From the NCBI GenBank assembly GCA_013397075.1, contig VWZS01004784.1:321263-385262 (forward strand): a stretch of DNA of 64,000 bases. The letters are read 5' to 3'. Below, piece after piece: positions 1 through 10,757 of this stretch (position 1 is the first letter of the stretch; each line of letters begins with the position of its first letter). This DNA is from Rhabdornis inornatus (Eukaryota; Chordata; Aves; Passeriformes; Rhabdornithidae). Under the pieces are notes generated by a model that had not been told where the DNA came from, did not search any database, and saw nothing but the letters and a program-made list of their open reading frames with translations. The translations under genes and the position numbers were made by a program.

Positions 1-803
1 CTCAGATGTAAATGATATGAAACAGAGGTTGTTTATGGAGCAATTGCTTTCCAGAAGATGCTTGCATGCTAAAATGCTGCTCCACTGGTTTAAACCATTA
101 AGGAAAATAATAACTTGTCCTATTCATAAAGATAAGCATGAATGAAAATCTGTGATTCAAATTCACGGTCAACTCTTTTTCCTGCCAGCTGAACTTGTGT
201 TGAAGTGAAAATGGTGTTTTATCCTGATGTTACATGGGTATCATTGGATGTACTTGGGGAAATATTCATCCCTAATTTCTCTACCTGCCCAAAATCATCC
301 TCCATTTTTGAACCCTTTCCAGTACTTCAAAAACATGTTTTCAAGAACGTTACCATGTTTCTTACAGAACAATTTTCATCAGCAGTCATAAAAGTGCTTA
401 AATAACAGTGGAAAAATGATGCGGGACAAGTGATGTGGAGAAGGCATCCCCAGGTGATACCAAGGCCAGAGATAGAAAATGAGCACATGTCCACTAACTG
501 GAGACAGCCTTGGACCAGTAAACTGCCCTCTTGAGGTACAGCTTGATGTCCTTCTGACCAAGGGAAAAGTTACCCCCATGCAGGCTCCTTCAGCCTCCCC
601 ACAGGGAGTAGGACTGTTATTCCCAGTGGTCTGATATCCCTGAATTGACAGACAAAACAATGGATAAACAGATCTTGTGGACAAGGGAAATCTGTCACAG
701 GGCTTCTCACCCTTGCCTTGTCTGGCTGAGAGAGGAAGAATGCTCTCATGTTTTGGTCCTCGGGGGTCTTGGAATCAGGGCTGGAGATTCCTGTTTTGAC
801 ATC
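1..803. other. Unique non-coding sequence
   Basis: AT-rich sequence with no recognisable gene. The largest open frame is about 100 codons (379-684, minus) and has no domain, low-complexity pattern or repeat similarity that I can name. I see no repeat family here. Confidence 0.6.
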
Positions 804-840
804 TAACCACTCTTCCCCATGCCTCAGTTTCCCTCGTATT
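804..840 (-). repeat. Possible MIR-like SINE fragment
   Basis: The string GCCTCAGTTTCCCTC at about 820-834 resembles the conserved part of MIR/CORE-SINEs read on the minus strand, where 'cctcagtttcc' is usually followed by 'tcatctgtaaaatggg'. Here the match stops after the first part, so this may be a tiny relic or a chance match. Confidence 0.35.
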
Positions 841-3800
841 TTCCTACTTCGACACTTTGCCTTTTGGAGTCTGCTTTAACATAATTTGTTCTAGCAGAAA
901 CTTGCTCCATGTTTTTTACACAGTAACTCATATGGTGAGATCCTGAGGCAACTGCAGCTTATAAAAATAATAAAAGCCTTTGAGAAAGGGTAGCAAATTT
1001 GTTTCCATGCTACCAAGATGCTTCTTGTTAAACCCTGAAATCTTTTTACCTATGGGTATGAATGAGGTTTGGTATTTCTAGTCACAGTTCTCTTGGGAGG
1101 AATATGGGCAATAGCTGTTGTAAAACACTGGTACCTCAACAACAGAGAAAGCTCAGTCCCTTTCCAGCCTTCTGTATTTAAAAAAAATTAGTGTTCTGAG
1201 AGGTAAGGAGAGACTTTTATTTTCCTTCACAGAATTTCTTATGCATTCATTCTATGATCTGACACTCCAGATGGGAAGAGAGAGAATAGAAGGTTGGACA
1301 ATCATGCTTGTATATTTAAGACAAAGTAATGGAATTTTAAAATGTTTTGTTTTCTGGTAAATCAAATACATTCATTTTATTTTGTTTTTCTAATTATGTT
1401 TTCTAGTGCAGCTGGAGAAAGAGGTCTGCAGTGGTTTACAATACAGACAAAATAAACAGTTTCCCTACAGTATGTGTATCCAAATACAATAATCCTGCTC
1501 CAAGGAGGGAGAGGACTCTAAACCAAGGGAGGAAATATGAACAATTAGACCTGATTAAGAAGAAACAGAATTTTTCTTGTCTTGATTTGAATCTGGGACC
1601 CAATTAAAACCAGATTCATTTTGGGAATAGTTAAAAAGTTCCCACTGCTGCATACCCATACTGGAAAGAGGTAATTTGGTTTCCAGGGAAATGGCTTTTT
1701 TCTCTGTGTTAGAGATGCAAAACTGATCCCAGTCCACACAGGGAGTATTGGCAAGGAAGAAAGCATGCACATGCTATGGTTCAACTATTCACCTTAAGTG
1801 ACTGATGGCCCCAGCTTGCTCACCTGTCTCCAGAAAGGAAACGTTCTTTTTTTGTCTCATCTGCAAAATTTTGCACTGTCGTTTTTTGTTCAGGAAACAT
1901 AATCCTAAATCTACCCCTCAGTTCCTGGGGTAGGTGCAAGACAAGACACAGCAAGAAAGGAGCAGTGTAGTCTTTAGGCTGCTCCTGGTGGTTCGTGTCC
2001 CACTTGAGAAGTAAATTGTTACCAATCCAAGTTTCATACAATAGTCACAGCTGTGCTGTGCACCTTCTCTTCCTCATTCAGCATGGATGTGAACTCATAG
2101 ATGAAAACACCTGAGCAGTTGCCACTCCCATTCCCAGACCACCTGGGGTGAGATGTCTCAAGAGGCAGAGTGTTTCCAGTCACTAGATTGCAGGACAGGA
2201 GTTGTGTTGCCATAGCCAGGCTTTCCACAAGAGCAGTGTCTCCTTCTTGCTGGGAAGAGTGTCTGAGTGTTTTATCTGGGGGTGGTGGTGTTGGGGAAGC
2301 TGTGGGGGGCAGGAGGAGAGCTCTGGCACTTGTCGCACATGGAACACTACGTGCCCTGACAGTGGTCCAAGCTTTGTGAGGAGGACATTGTGACTATTTT
2401 CTACCCCAGGCTTGGAGCAGAACAGCTCTGCAGCTGGCTGATGTCCCACAGCCCTCCTGAAAGCTGTGTCCCATGTCCCCATCACTGTTATCACTGGAGT
2501 GATAACACTGCAAAACCCAGGAGCGAGGATGGAAAGGACTCTCACTGTGGAAGTGACTTCCTGCAGTGGGACTGCCATTTCCTCTAGACAAGGAAAAGCT
2601 TCGCTTGTCAAATTTACCCTAATCTCATGTTACCACAGCCTGTAGAAAATCTTGCTTCACATGAGTCTTTCTGGAAGAGCTTTATGACTTGCAAAGTTAA
2701 TTTGTGGTTGGCAATTTAATAGTCTCACATAACTGCAAGCATATTCTTGATTTTCCTGCCTTAGAGTCAGCTTATGACTTTCACTACCTAAAGCAAAGCC
2801 AAAATTGTATGTCTTATGCTTTTTGGGGTTGGATGCTGCCGAGACACATATTTCCAAACTGATGTAGATCACATTTTTTTCTTTTCAGACTAAACAATTT
2901 CTCCCCATGTCCTTGGAAGCAGCCAGCAATATAGAACCCAACACAAAAAAAGTCTGAAACCAACGCCACCCATTTGCACTATGCCAATAAATCAGGCAGA
3001 CTGAAGCCATTTGTCAAAAAGATATTTGCTTGAATCAAATTTACTTTGTGTGCAGGGGATGGCTGGGAGTTTAGTACTTGCTAAATGATTAATCAGCCCA
3101 TGATTTTTTAAAAATACAATGCAAAAACAACAAGCACAAAATGAGACTTTCAGCTAATACGGCTTGGGCATTTGAAGAATGTTTAATTATGTCATCCTTT
3201 GATCAACACATGCAGCCTTTAAATACAGACAGAGAAAAAGAGTTTCAGTGGGGTGGTTAATAACCTCCTCATCTACTGATACACATTATTAAAAGAGGAA
3301 AAACCATACAATTTTCTGGCTTATTCTTCTCAAAATGGAAAGCACTGTCATTGCTTTGTCTCTTAAATCCCTTAATGGTTCCAAGTAATTCTTGTGGGTT
3401 TGGAAAGCTGTGAGAAAACCAAACATGAGTGCAGTTTTGGTCTCTGACAGAGCCACTAACACCTTCCATCCTGCTGAGTGGCAGAAGCAGCCTCTGGGAG
3501 ACCTGGTAGAGAGGATTTGGCATAACCATGTCTTCCTTCTGGGAAGCTTTGGGTGTTTCCTGGGCCCCTGGGTTATCTAGTTTGTCTAAAGGTAGTTTCC
3601 ACAGAGCAAACTGGATCACTGGGAAGCTCAATGTTATTCCCAGTTTCAAAGTACTGCTCCCAAGACAGACCCTCCTCTCAAAACAACAGTTATTCTTTAA
3701 GGAAATTGCAGGAAATCCATCTTTATAGCACCCTTGGAGAACCCATCTGCACCTATTTTGTAGGTAAACAGCAACATATCCTGGTGCAGGCTAATACCAA

Positions 3801-4589
3801 TTTGAGACACAATTATGAGTAAGGTGATACTTGTATTTATCCTTTTTATCAGATTTGAAGAGGTCTGTACATTCTCCCAGGCTTGTGGAGCTAGGGGATG
3901 AGTACTTGTAAGAGTGCCATTTGTTATCCCCACGAATGACTCAGTAGGTGAGGTGCTTGTTAAACATAAGGGCCTTATCAGGATCCTGATAATTCTGCAT
4001 CCCACTGGTCTTGCTTCTTACAGGATCTCTTTGCTCACCCTACGTGTCACATTCAGTACTCTGACAGAATTGACAATGAGAAGATTGCAACACTTTAAAC
4101 TCAGTCCATGAGTATTTGGAGACTGGAGGCTGACAATGTTACAGGTAAGATTCATGGTTTTCTAGAAAGTGCTCACCTGAGAAATGAAAATGGCTGTATC
4201 TCACCTTGTCATCAGTTGGAACAGAATGCCTCTGCTGTTATCCTAAAGATGTCATGTCTAAGACTTACAACATCTGGTTGAATTTTCAGTCTTTTTTTTT
4301 TTTTTTTAGTTTCAAGAGACTTTTCAACTTTTCAATCTGAGCCTTTTTTGTAGGGTTACAAGCAAAATTTAGATTATTACTCTTCATGGACAGTTCACAG
4401 GTGGCGTTGAATACAGCACAAGATCTTTCACTATTTAAGAACACAGAACAGGGAGGTTCCCATGGGAACCTGGGTGGGATCTGAAACCTCATATTTCAAT
4501 ATTTGCCGTTTTTATGGTACTAAGTTCGCAGAGAACATTATAAACACTTGTTATAGCCAAAGCCAATTCAGGACTTAGATGAAAAAATT
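841..4589. other. Unique non-coding sequence
   Basis: No exon or gene is recognised. Minus-strand frames of 142 codons (2183-2611) and 126 codons (3269-3649) exist, but they overlap open frames on the other strand and encode nothing I recognise. A T16 run lies at 4292-4307. The 2.2-2.6 kb part is GC-richer than its surroundings, which explains the longer chance frames. Confidence 0.6.
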
Positions 4590-4692
4590 CCTCTGTCCAT
4601 TTTATAGGAAGATAAAGTGAGTTTGAGAGAGGTTAAATAATCTGCCCAGAGCTTGAAAATAAATCAAGGGCAGAACCTGAGAGGAGGCCCTG
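4590..4692 (+). repeat. MIR-like SINE relic
   Basis: Reading on the plus strand, the blocks CATTTTATAG, then a TGAG-type block, GAGAGAGGTTAA, TGCCCA and GGGCAGAACC follow one another in the order and spacing of the MIR core (cattttacag / gaggcacagagaggttaa / cttgcccaaggtca / ggcagagc). The match is interrupted by substitutions and short indels, as expected of a SINE that predates the bird-mammal split. Confidence 0.7.
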
Positions 4693-6283
4693 GGGTGCTG
4701 GCACCTATTCTCAAAAGACAAACATGCATTAAAAATAAGGAGCAGTAAATCAGGCAGTGCTTCCTAGTTCTCTTGATTAAGGAAACGATTTGTACAAGCT
4801 ATCTTCTAGGAATTTATGGCTGATTCCTGCTTCCCCTAATGTGCATGGAAAAGCGAGTTCCACTCTTAGTAGAAATTAAATGGCATGAAACATCAAAGTG
4901 TAAAAAGTTGGAGAGAATGCTTGATTTGATAAAAACCCCATGACTTCTTGGCATAATTAAGAATGTCATGAGGAGTATTCACTTGTGTATTGATTTTATT
5001 TTTTTAATTTTCAGAAGTATATTTTCATAAGCCCTTTGAGCTGCTCAGCATGCTGCGATTTTTGTTAATTTCCTCTTTACCAGGTTTATCAGCCTTAATT
5101 ATAGCTGAAAGCGATCTTTGTCTCAAGAAGATGAAAACCCTTTGTGAAAATGCACTGATGCAGTTTGTTTCCAAACCCAGATATATTTCCTAATTAGTTC
5201 CTTGTTGTAATAGGTTGCATAATTAATGAAAACACAGGGAAATATTCAAAAAGTAATAATTTTCTTTGAACAAATGTATATAAAAAGGAGAAAACCAAGC
5301 TATTACTTTAAGTAACCTGCTTTGGAAGGAACTGTCAATATCAAGCTGAGTGTTAGCCCTTTTGGGCTGATATTTTATATCTTACCTGTTAATCTGCTTA
5401 GCCTAAAGACCTGACACCTCCCTCTTATTTCATGAAGATAAGCAGGGTCAGGCTTAATTAACACTGCACTTGGGTGGGAAATCTTCATGGGAAATCCCAC
5501 ATTTCTGTTTGTTCTGATACTTCTGTGATGCCTGTTTCACAACTGGCTGTAATGACATGGGCCCGTGCCAATGGATCCACAGGCTCCAGAGACACCTTTC
5601 CACTCTTCCCTTGCAGCTGTCCTGGGTGCCACCAGCTCAGCAATCTGGCAGGAGACTGGCAGTGGAGAAACTGGGAGATAAATCCATCACCGGGGTGTGT
5701 CTGTGCCCTCATGGGGGTGACTTTGCAGTGACAGGGCTGTTCTCTTGCCATGTCACCCATGGGACCACCTTTGCTGATCCTGGGCCACCCTCCAGGCGGG
5801 AGATGGCATCCACAGTTTGTCCTCTGAGACTGACTGATGTTCTGTAGTGCTGTGGGACGGAACAGAGATGTGTGCTGATGGGATGACTGATCTTTTCTTG
5901 GTCAAGCTTCAACTCATTCCAAGGTCTTCCCTCGTTTGGAATCTTTCCTGGATGATACTGTTCCATTTCTCTCAATTTCTTCAGATCTGCTGAGGCAATA
6001 TTCCTGTACTTCAAGATTTGCTGCTGTCCATGGAACATGTGTTGTTTCAGGAGACAGATTGAGACTGTGGTTAAAGCAAGCTTGGGGCTTTCAATCCTTT
6101 TGTCTGCCAGGGATGGGCTTGAACTGAAGACCCCCCCACCCCATTTCTAAGTTAGTCTCTTTTCCAACATGTGCTATAAAAACATCAGCCTGCTTCTCAG
6201 GATTCCTTCAAGGCACTGCTGTTTCTTATTGCAAAATGTCACAAGACAGATAAAAACAATGTCCAGCAAAAGCAGCTGAGACA
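4693..6283. other. Unique non-coding sequence
   Basis: No gene is seen. Open frames are about 110 codons or shorter, and several overlap one another on opposite strands between 5474 and 6038 in a GC-richer patch. The AT-rich part at about 4970-5290 has a texture often seen in conserved non-coding elements (TAATTA-type cores, few CpGs), but this cannot be shown from one genome. Confidence 0.55.
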
Positions 6284-6534
6284 CTTGTTCCAAGTATTTC
6301 TCTAGTCTTCCTTTGAACCTGTGTATGTCTTCATCCAGACTATCCCCAGGAAATGAATTACACAGGTCTACCACAAATTCTCCTCCTGCTCATTTTAAAT
6401 CTGGCCGCACCTGCTATAGAGAGCTTGGGTTTCCAGTCTTTGGCCCCTTTCAAAGTAGAGGATGAACACTAGATCCCTCTCTGCCCTTTCTGGATATTTA
6501 TACCCACTTTTGCTACTACTTTTCTTCCTAGCAT
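6284..6534 (-). repeat. Left arm of long inverted repeat (CR1-like fragment)
   Basis: This 251-bp arm is the reverse complement of 7580-7845. By eye there are about four substitutions, one single-base indel and one 14-bp gap, so roughly 98% identity over aligned bases. Read on the minus strand it encodes VDLCNSFPGDSLDED then HRFKGRLEKYLEQ, which resembles the C-terminal end of CR1-type reverse transcriptases (pattern FFTe-VV---N-LP----SL--FK-RL). Compared with the other arm, this copy lacks 14 bp at about 6379-6382, which breaks the reading frame. Similarity stops sharply at both ends, at the same points as in the partner arm. The inverted repeat is seen directly; the CR1 assignment is by motif only. 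Confidence 0.9.
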
Positions 6535-7579
6535 CTTCTTTAAGACAGCTAAAACACAGCAGCTGGAGACTCCTTCCTCCCTTTTGCAGCAAGGACAAAC
6601 TTCTCACTACTCGAGGGGCAGCTGGGGGGTCCCTGGGAGAGGGGTGCTGTTGCCCCAGGTTGAGGGAGATCCTGAAGCTTCCTTGAAATCCAGCAAGGTT
6701 AAGCCCTTTGCACCCCACGCTGTGCAAACATACTGGAAGTATCATGAGTTTTCCTTGGACGTGGTGTAGGGAATCTCCAGTGGAAAAAGAACATCTGTGG
6801 CTCCCTGCTCTTGATTCTTTGACCTCCAATGGTCAGAGTTAGCATTTGATTTAGTGCCATGCCTTTGTACTGCCTCTATTACATTTATATCACTGAGGCA
6901 CCCTTTGTGGGACAGCAGCTACACACATTAGCCAAGGTCTGCGAGGGGCAGATAAATCTGTTCTGCTTTCAGATAATGTAGCACTCCCTTGGTTTTGCAC
7001 AAATGAGAAAAGGGACAGGAATAGCACTGCATACTTTGTCCTGGCCTGTTGTATGAAGCAGGCCTGCTCTCTATCATGCAAACATAAAGGACATTTAAAA
7101 CAAAATAGAAGGGAAAATCTAACCAGCAGCCTCCTTCCTTCCTCCACTACAAAAGACTTTTCCCTTCCCCAAAAACCAGTACACAATTCTTGACTGATGA
7201 CTAAATAAAGGAAGACTTGATAGGAAGTGACTTAAAGGTAGTCAACTTACTTGGAAGGTTTTGTGTTGTAAGAATTTATGAACAGTGGAAGGGAAACGAA
7301 TGCATGGTTGCATTTAGATTCTGAATTCCCCATTGCTATGCTGACATTAAATTTTCAGAATGTTTTTGCGTACATAAAACACAGCAGCTGTCCTATGGGA
7401 GGTATAATTACAATTAAAAAAAAGGAAAGAAAATAAGCTGTGAGCATACAATCAACTCTTGAGGGAGACAGCCAATATCTCAGGCAAATTACAGAATCAA
7501 AGCTGCCTGAAATCTTTTAAGGCACAGCTCAGCAAGCAGTTAGGGAGGAAAGGCCAGAGCAGAAGTTTCCAAAACTAAA
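6535..7579. other. Spacer between inverted-repeat arms
   Basis: This 1,045-bp unique sequence separates the arms. No gene is recognised; the largest open frame confined to it is 98 codons (6890-7186, minus). A 16-bp exact direct repeat, TAAAACACAGCAGCTG, occurs at 6550-6565 (just inside the left arm boundary) and at 7375-7390. Confidence 0.75.
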
Positions 7580-7845
7580 ATGCTAGGAAGCAAAAGTAGT
7601 AGAAGAAGTGGATATAAATATCCAGAAAGGGCAGAGAGGGATCTAGTGTTCATCCTCTACTTTGAAAGGGGCCAAAGACTGGAAACCCAAGCTCTCTATA
7701 GCAGGTGCGGCCAGATTTAAAATGAGCAGGAGGAGATGGTTCTTCACAGAATTTGTGGTAGACCTGTATAATTCATTTCCTGGGGATAGTCTGGATGAAG
7801 ACATACACAGGTTCAAAGGAAGACTAGAGAAATACTTGGAACAAG
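7580..7845 (+). repeat. Right arm of long inverted repeat (CR1-like fragment)
   Basis: This 266-bp arm is the inverted partner of 6284-6534. It keeps an open frame (about 7662-7865, with an ATG at 7722) whose product contains RRRWFFTEFVVDLYNSFP followed by SLDED and HRFKGRLEKYLEQ. This fits the C-terminal signature of CR1-family LINE reverse transcriptases. It retains 14 bp (7737-7750) missing from the left arm, and those bases are bounded by AGA trinucleotides. The frame is only a LINE remnant: it is short, lacks the catalytic reverse-transcriptase motifs, and the ATG has no promoter or exon context. An unrelated ancient repeat family is possible instead of CR1. Confidence 0.9.
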
Positions 7846-9232
7846 GAAATCTTTGGACTTATTAAGCAGACAGGCCACAGGAGGCTTAGAGAAAGCATCA
7901 TATATAATTGTGCAGTTTTACTTTTCCCTAAGGACTTGTGTGTTCAAGAGTGTCAGATAGTGTGGCCATTCCTGTGGTTTTTTTTGCTAAAGTTGATTGA
8001 CCTTTAGCAGGATAAGAATTTGGAATTTGTGTTCATTGCTACTGTAGAGAAAAGAACAAACACCAGTTCAAATATCAGCCCTTACCATCTTCCTAATGTT
8101 CCCAGTGTTAATAACATGGCACATACTATCTCCATTTGTGACACTTTTAAAATAGACAGAATCAGATAAAAAGACATTTTTCCCTTTCCTTTTTCCCCCC
8201 TCTTTTGGTAAAATTGCCAACTCCTCTGAAAGGTCATGCTTAGATGTGACTAGCACAGCACACAACAGATAATGTGCTTTTCCTAGGTGGTAGGACTGAA
8301 ACAAAGGAGGAGAAGGGCTGCAGCAAGGCTGCAAGACAAGAGACAGGTATAATGGCTCTCAGTTCCCCATCCCCATGTGGGATTAGGGACATACACCTTG
8401 AATGAGCATCTGAAATCCCCAAATGAGGAGTCTGGTGGTGTTTGGATCTCATTTTTGCATCCTTCACAATCCTAAACAGTCTTATACACAGATGAAGGAA
8501 AAAAGACTCAACCCATTTGGCAGTGTCCCAAATTCATCAGGAAGAACTAGACTGCACACATTAAAACCTCAGTAAAGGCTATTTTACTGTCTGAGCAGCA
8601 TTCACTTGCTTTGAGATTGTCTGATTTATGTCTATGTTCCTCAGCAGGGATCATCCCCTCTGTGCTCTGGTCCCTGTTCTCTATCCAGCCCTACAGAAAC
8701 AGGACAAGATAGCAGTATGGCTGCATCCTGACCCCTGGAAATCCAAAGAAAAGGAGGAGTGGGCTTGGGCCAGTAGGTCCCTGAGCAGCAGAGACTCCTG
8801 GGTGGCTCTGCAGAGACCAACTTCTGTCCATCCAGCTTTGTTATTGTATTGGGTCCCTCCCTCCCAAAGTCCATGTGTAGCCCCTTGGGTCCTGGGCACC
8901 CATCCAGTGTCTGCTGGAAAGTGAAGTGTCTGGTGAATAGCTGCATCTTCAGGGAAAGGACTTTTATGAAGACAGGATGCAGGCATATCACACTGGCACC
9001 AGAGAGGATATCCACTGGAGCTGTCCCTCCCCTCTGGCCTGCTTCTCTCACCTTAAGTTGCAAACACTTCTCAGCAGAGACCATGGCTGGACTGTGTCTG
9101 TGGATTGTCTTACTCCACAGGGCCCTCCTCTTGATGCATTCTTTCAAAGCAAGAAACAATAATAGTGGCTTTGTTCTGGTATTTAATAAAATGGTGTCTT
9201 GCAATCCTTATTGCAACCTCCAGCTGTGTAGA
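7846..9232. other. Unique non-coding sequence with longest chance ORF
   Basis: No gene is recognised. The longest open frame of the window (8641-9204, minus, 187 codons) lies here. It is overlapped by open frames in two other reading frames and on the plus strand, has no hydrophobic, cysteine-rich or repeat pattern typical of a family, and sits in a GC-richer patch where stop codons are rarer. I treat it as non-coding. Confidence 0.6.
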
Positions 9233-9385
9233 GCATAGGGCCAGAAGAGATGATTAGATTATCTGGTTTAACCACCCATAAAACACAGGACTCAGAATTC
9301 CATTCTCCATCACAGCACAAATAATAAATAGAATAGTCCAAGACAAACTCTAATATCCAATTTTTAATATCAACTACAATATGCA
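9233..9385 (-). repeat. Ancient CR1 LINE 3' end
   Basis: On the minus strand the sequence contains GTCCTGTGTTTTAT, GTGGTTAAACCAGATAATCT and TCATCTCTTCTGGCCCTATG in order. This is a decayed version of the sauropsid CR1 3' end (cctgtgttatacaggaggtcagactagatgatc...cccttctggcc). The 3' terminus is at about 9235. Upstream (higher coordinates) the match fades near 9385. It is much more diverged than the two young-type CR1 tails in this window. Confidence 0.8.
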
Positions 9386-10639
9386 TGTAGAGGGAGACAT
9401 TAAACAAACCCCTGTGTCTACCAATCTACAACCCCCCTGGCAGCACTTACATATTTCTTATTGCTCACTAGCTTATTTACTGTGAAGGAACAAAGCTAAT
9501 GCTGAGCTCTGAAGCATTTCTAATGTGAACCAATTTTGCCCTGCAGTTTCCTAATGAGCTCCACCCTTCATCCACCTCTACTCCCCCTTCTTTCTACTTT
9601 CCCTTATTTAATTTAAAAATAAAGTGAAAATATGCCCCATCTACGAAGCAAAATTCAGATTAATTTCCTTTAAGTGCTGTTTCTTGCCCAGGGTAGTAGC
9701 TTGAAGCCAGCCCTGTGAATCACAGGTTTGATTACTCTGATAGGGCAGGAGAGTGTCTTACTTAAGAGATAGGAATGAAAAAATATGTTAGCAGGACTGG
9801 GTTATTTTTTTTCCAGAAAGAATTAGAAAGACAGAGCTTTATGGGGAAACTCTATTAAAGTCATCAACTTTCCTTTGCTTGAGGTCAAAAATTGTACAAT
9901 ACCGTTGGAATAATATAATTTTAGAAAATTTCTGTGTGGCCTTTTTGTTTTTCTTTATTTTTCCTTCTCTTTTTTCACTTGTCATGTTTATGCCTGGGGG
10001 CTTTTTATTTGATTCTGTTCTATTAATGCCTTGAATCAATGAATGAGCAACTATCTACAAAGTAAAACAAGTAAAAAGGTGGGGAGCAGGAGAAAATAGA
10101 TGATGTGGACAAACCACATGCTGTGGGGAGCCACACTGACTTATCTGCGGGCCCTGGAGACAGCTTGGCAAGGGACATGTGGTGAAATTACTGGGAATAC
10201 AGGCACAAGGGGAAATGGCATGTGGAGTTGTGTGGAAAAATTGAATCTGTCCTTCCCTTTTCCCAACATATTTTATAGCTTCAGTGTGTCATTTGCTGCC
10301 TGCAGATAATATATGCAAAGTGCTTTACCCTAAGGTTGGGATTTGGTGACAAGTGTCGTGTTTTGCCAATCAGGGCTGAAGAAACCTGGGTGTGATTAGG
10401 GCCTGAGAGCAGCCCACCATGGGCACTGTGAGGTATCTGAGCTCATTAGCTGTAGGACTAATGAGCCAGAGAGAATAAATTCATATGCAGAAGAATTAAG
10501 TTAGTCATTACACTTACTACAGTGAGTTAAAAAATTTGTCCCTGGTCTGTCATTCACAGCAGCCCCCTAATTCTTGTATTTACATTGCTTTTCAGCAATG
10601 TCTCCTTCTGTATTTCGGGGAAACTCATTTTACATCCAT
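9386..10639. other. Unique non-coding sequence
   Basis: AT-rich sequence with no gene recognised. Open frames do not exceed 69 codons. Confidence 0.6.
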
Positions 10640-10757
10640 TTCTCAGCTTTTCAATCTGTAAAATGGGAGGCAGCACTTATCTTGTGCAGCTAAAATTTAT
10701 AATTAGCACCTTAAAAGCCCTATGGAGCGTCTATGTATGATTTATTTTCAATAAAGG
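10640..10757 (-). repeat. MIR-like SINE relic (reverse orientation)
   Basis: The plus strand reads TTTCTCAGCTTTTCAATCTGTAAAATGGG in two adjacent blocks (about 10640-10668), followed about 80 bp later by TTTTCAATAAAGGG (10745-10758). This is the order of a reverse-complement MIR: 'ctcagtttcctcatctgtaaaatggg', then a variable part, then 'ctcaataaatg'. The middle is too decayed to align by eye. Confidence 0.65.

Noticed and set aside
2183..2611. 142-codon minus-strand frame
   Set aside because: Opposite-strand frames cover the same GC-richer stretch and no domain is visible.
6395..6829. 144-codon minus-strand frame
   Set aside because: It runs from unique spacer DNA into the left inverted-repeat arm, so it is a chance fusion of two unrelated sequences.
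6174..7865. Two small frames sharing the peptide NSFPGDSLDEDIHRF, looking like a pair of divergent paralogous genes
   Set aside because: The shared peptide comes from the inverted repeat and matches a LINE reverse-transcriptase C-terminus; neither frame has a gene context.
8641..9204. 187-codon minus-strand open frame, the longest in the window
   Set aside because: No recognisable domain, overlapped by other open frames on both strands, in a GC-richer patch; length is within chance expectation for 64 kb in six frames.
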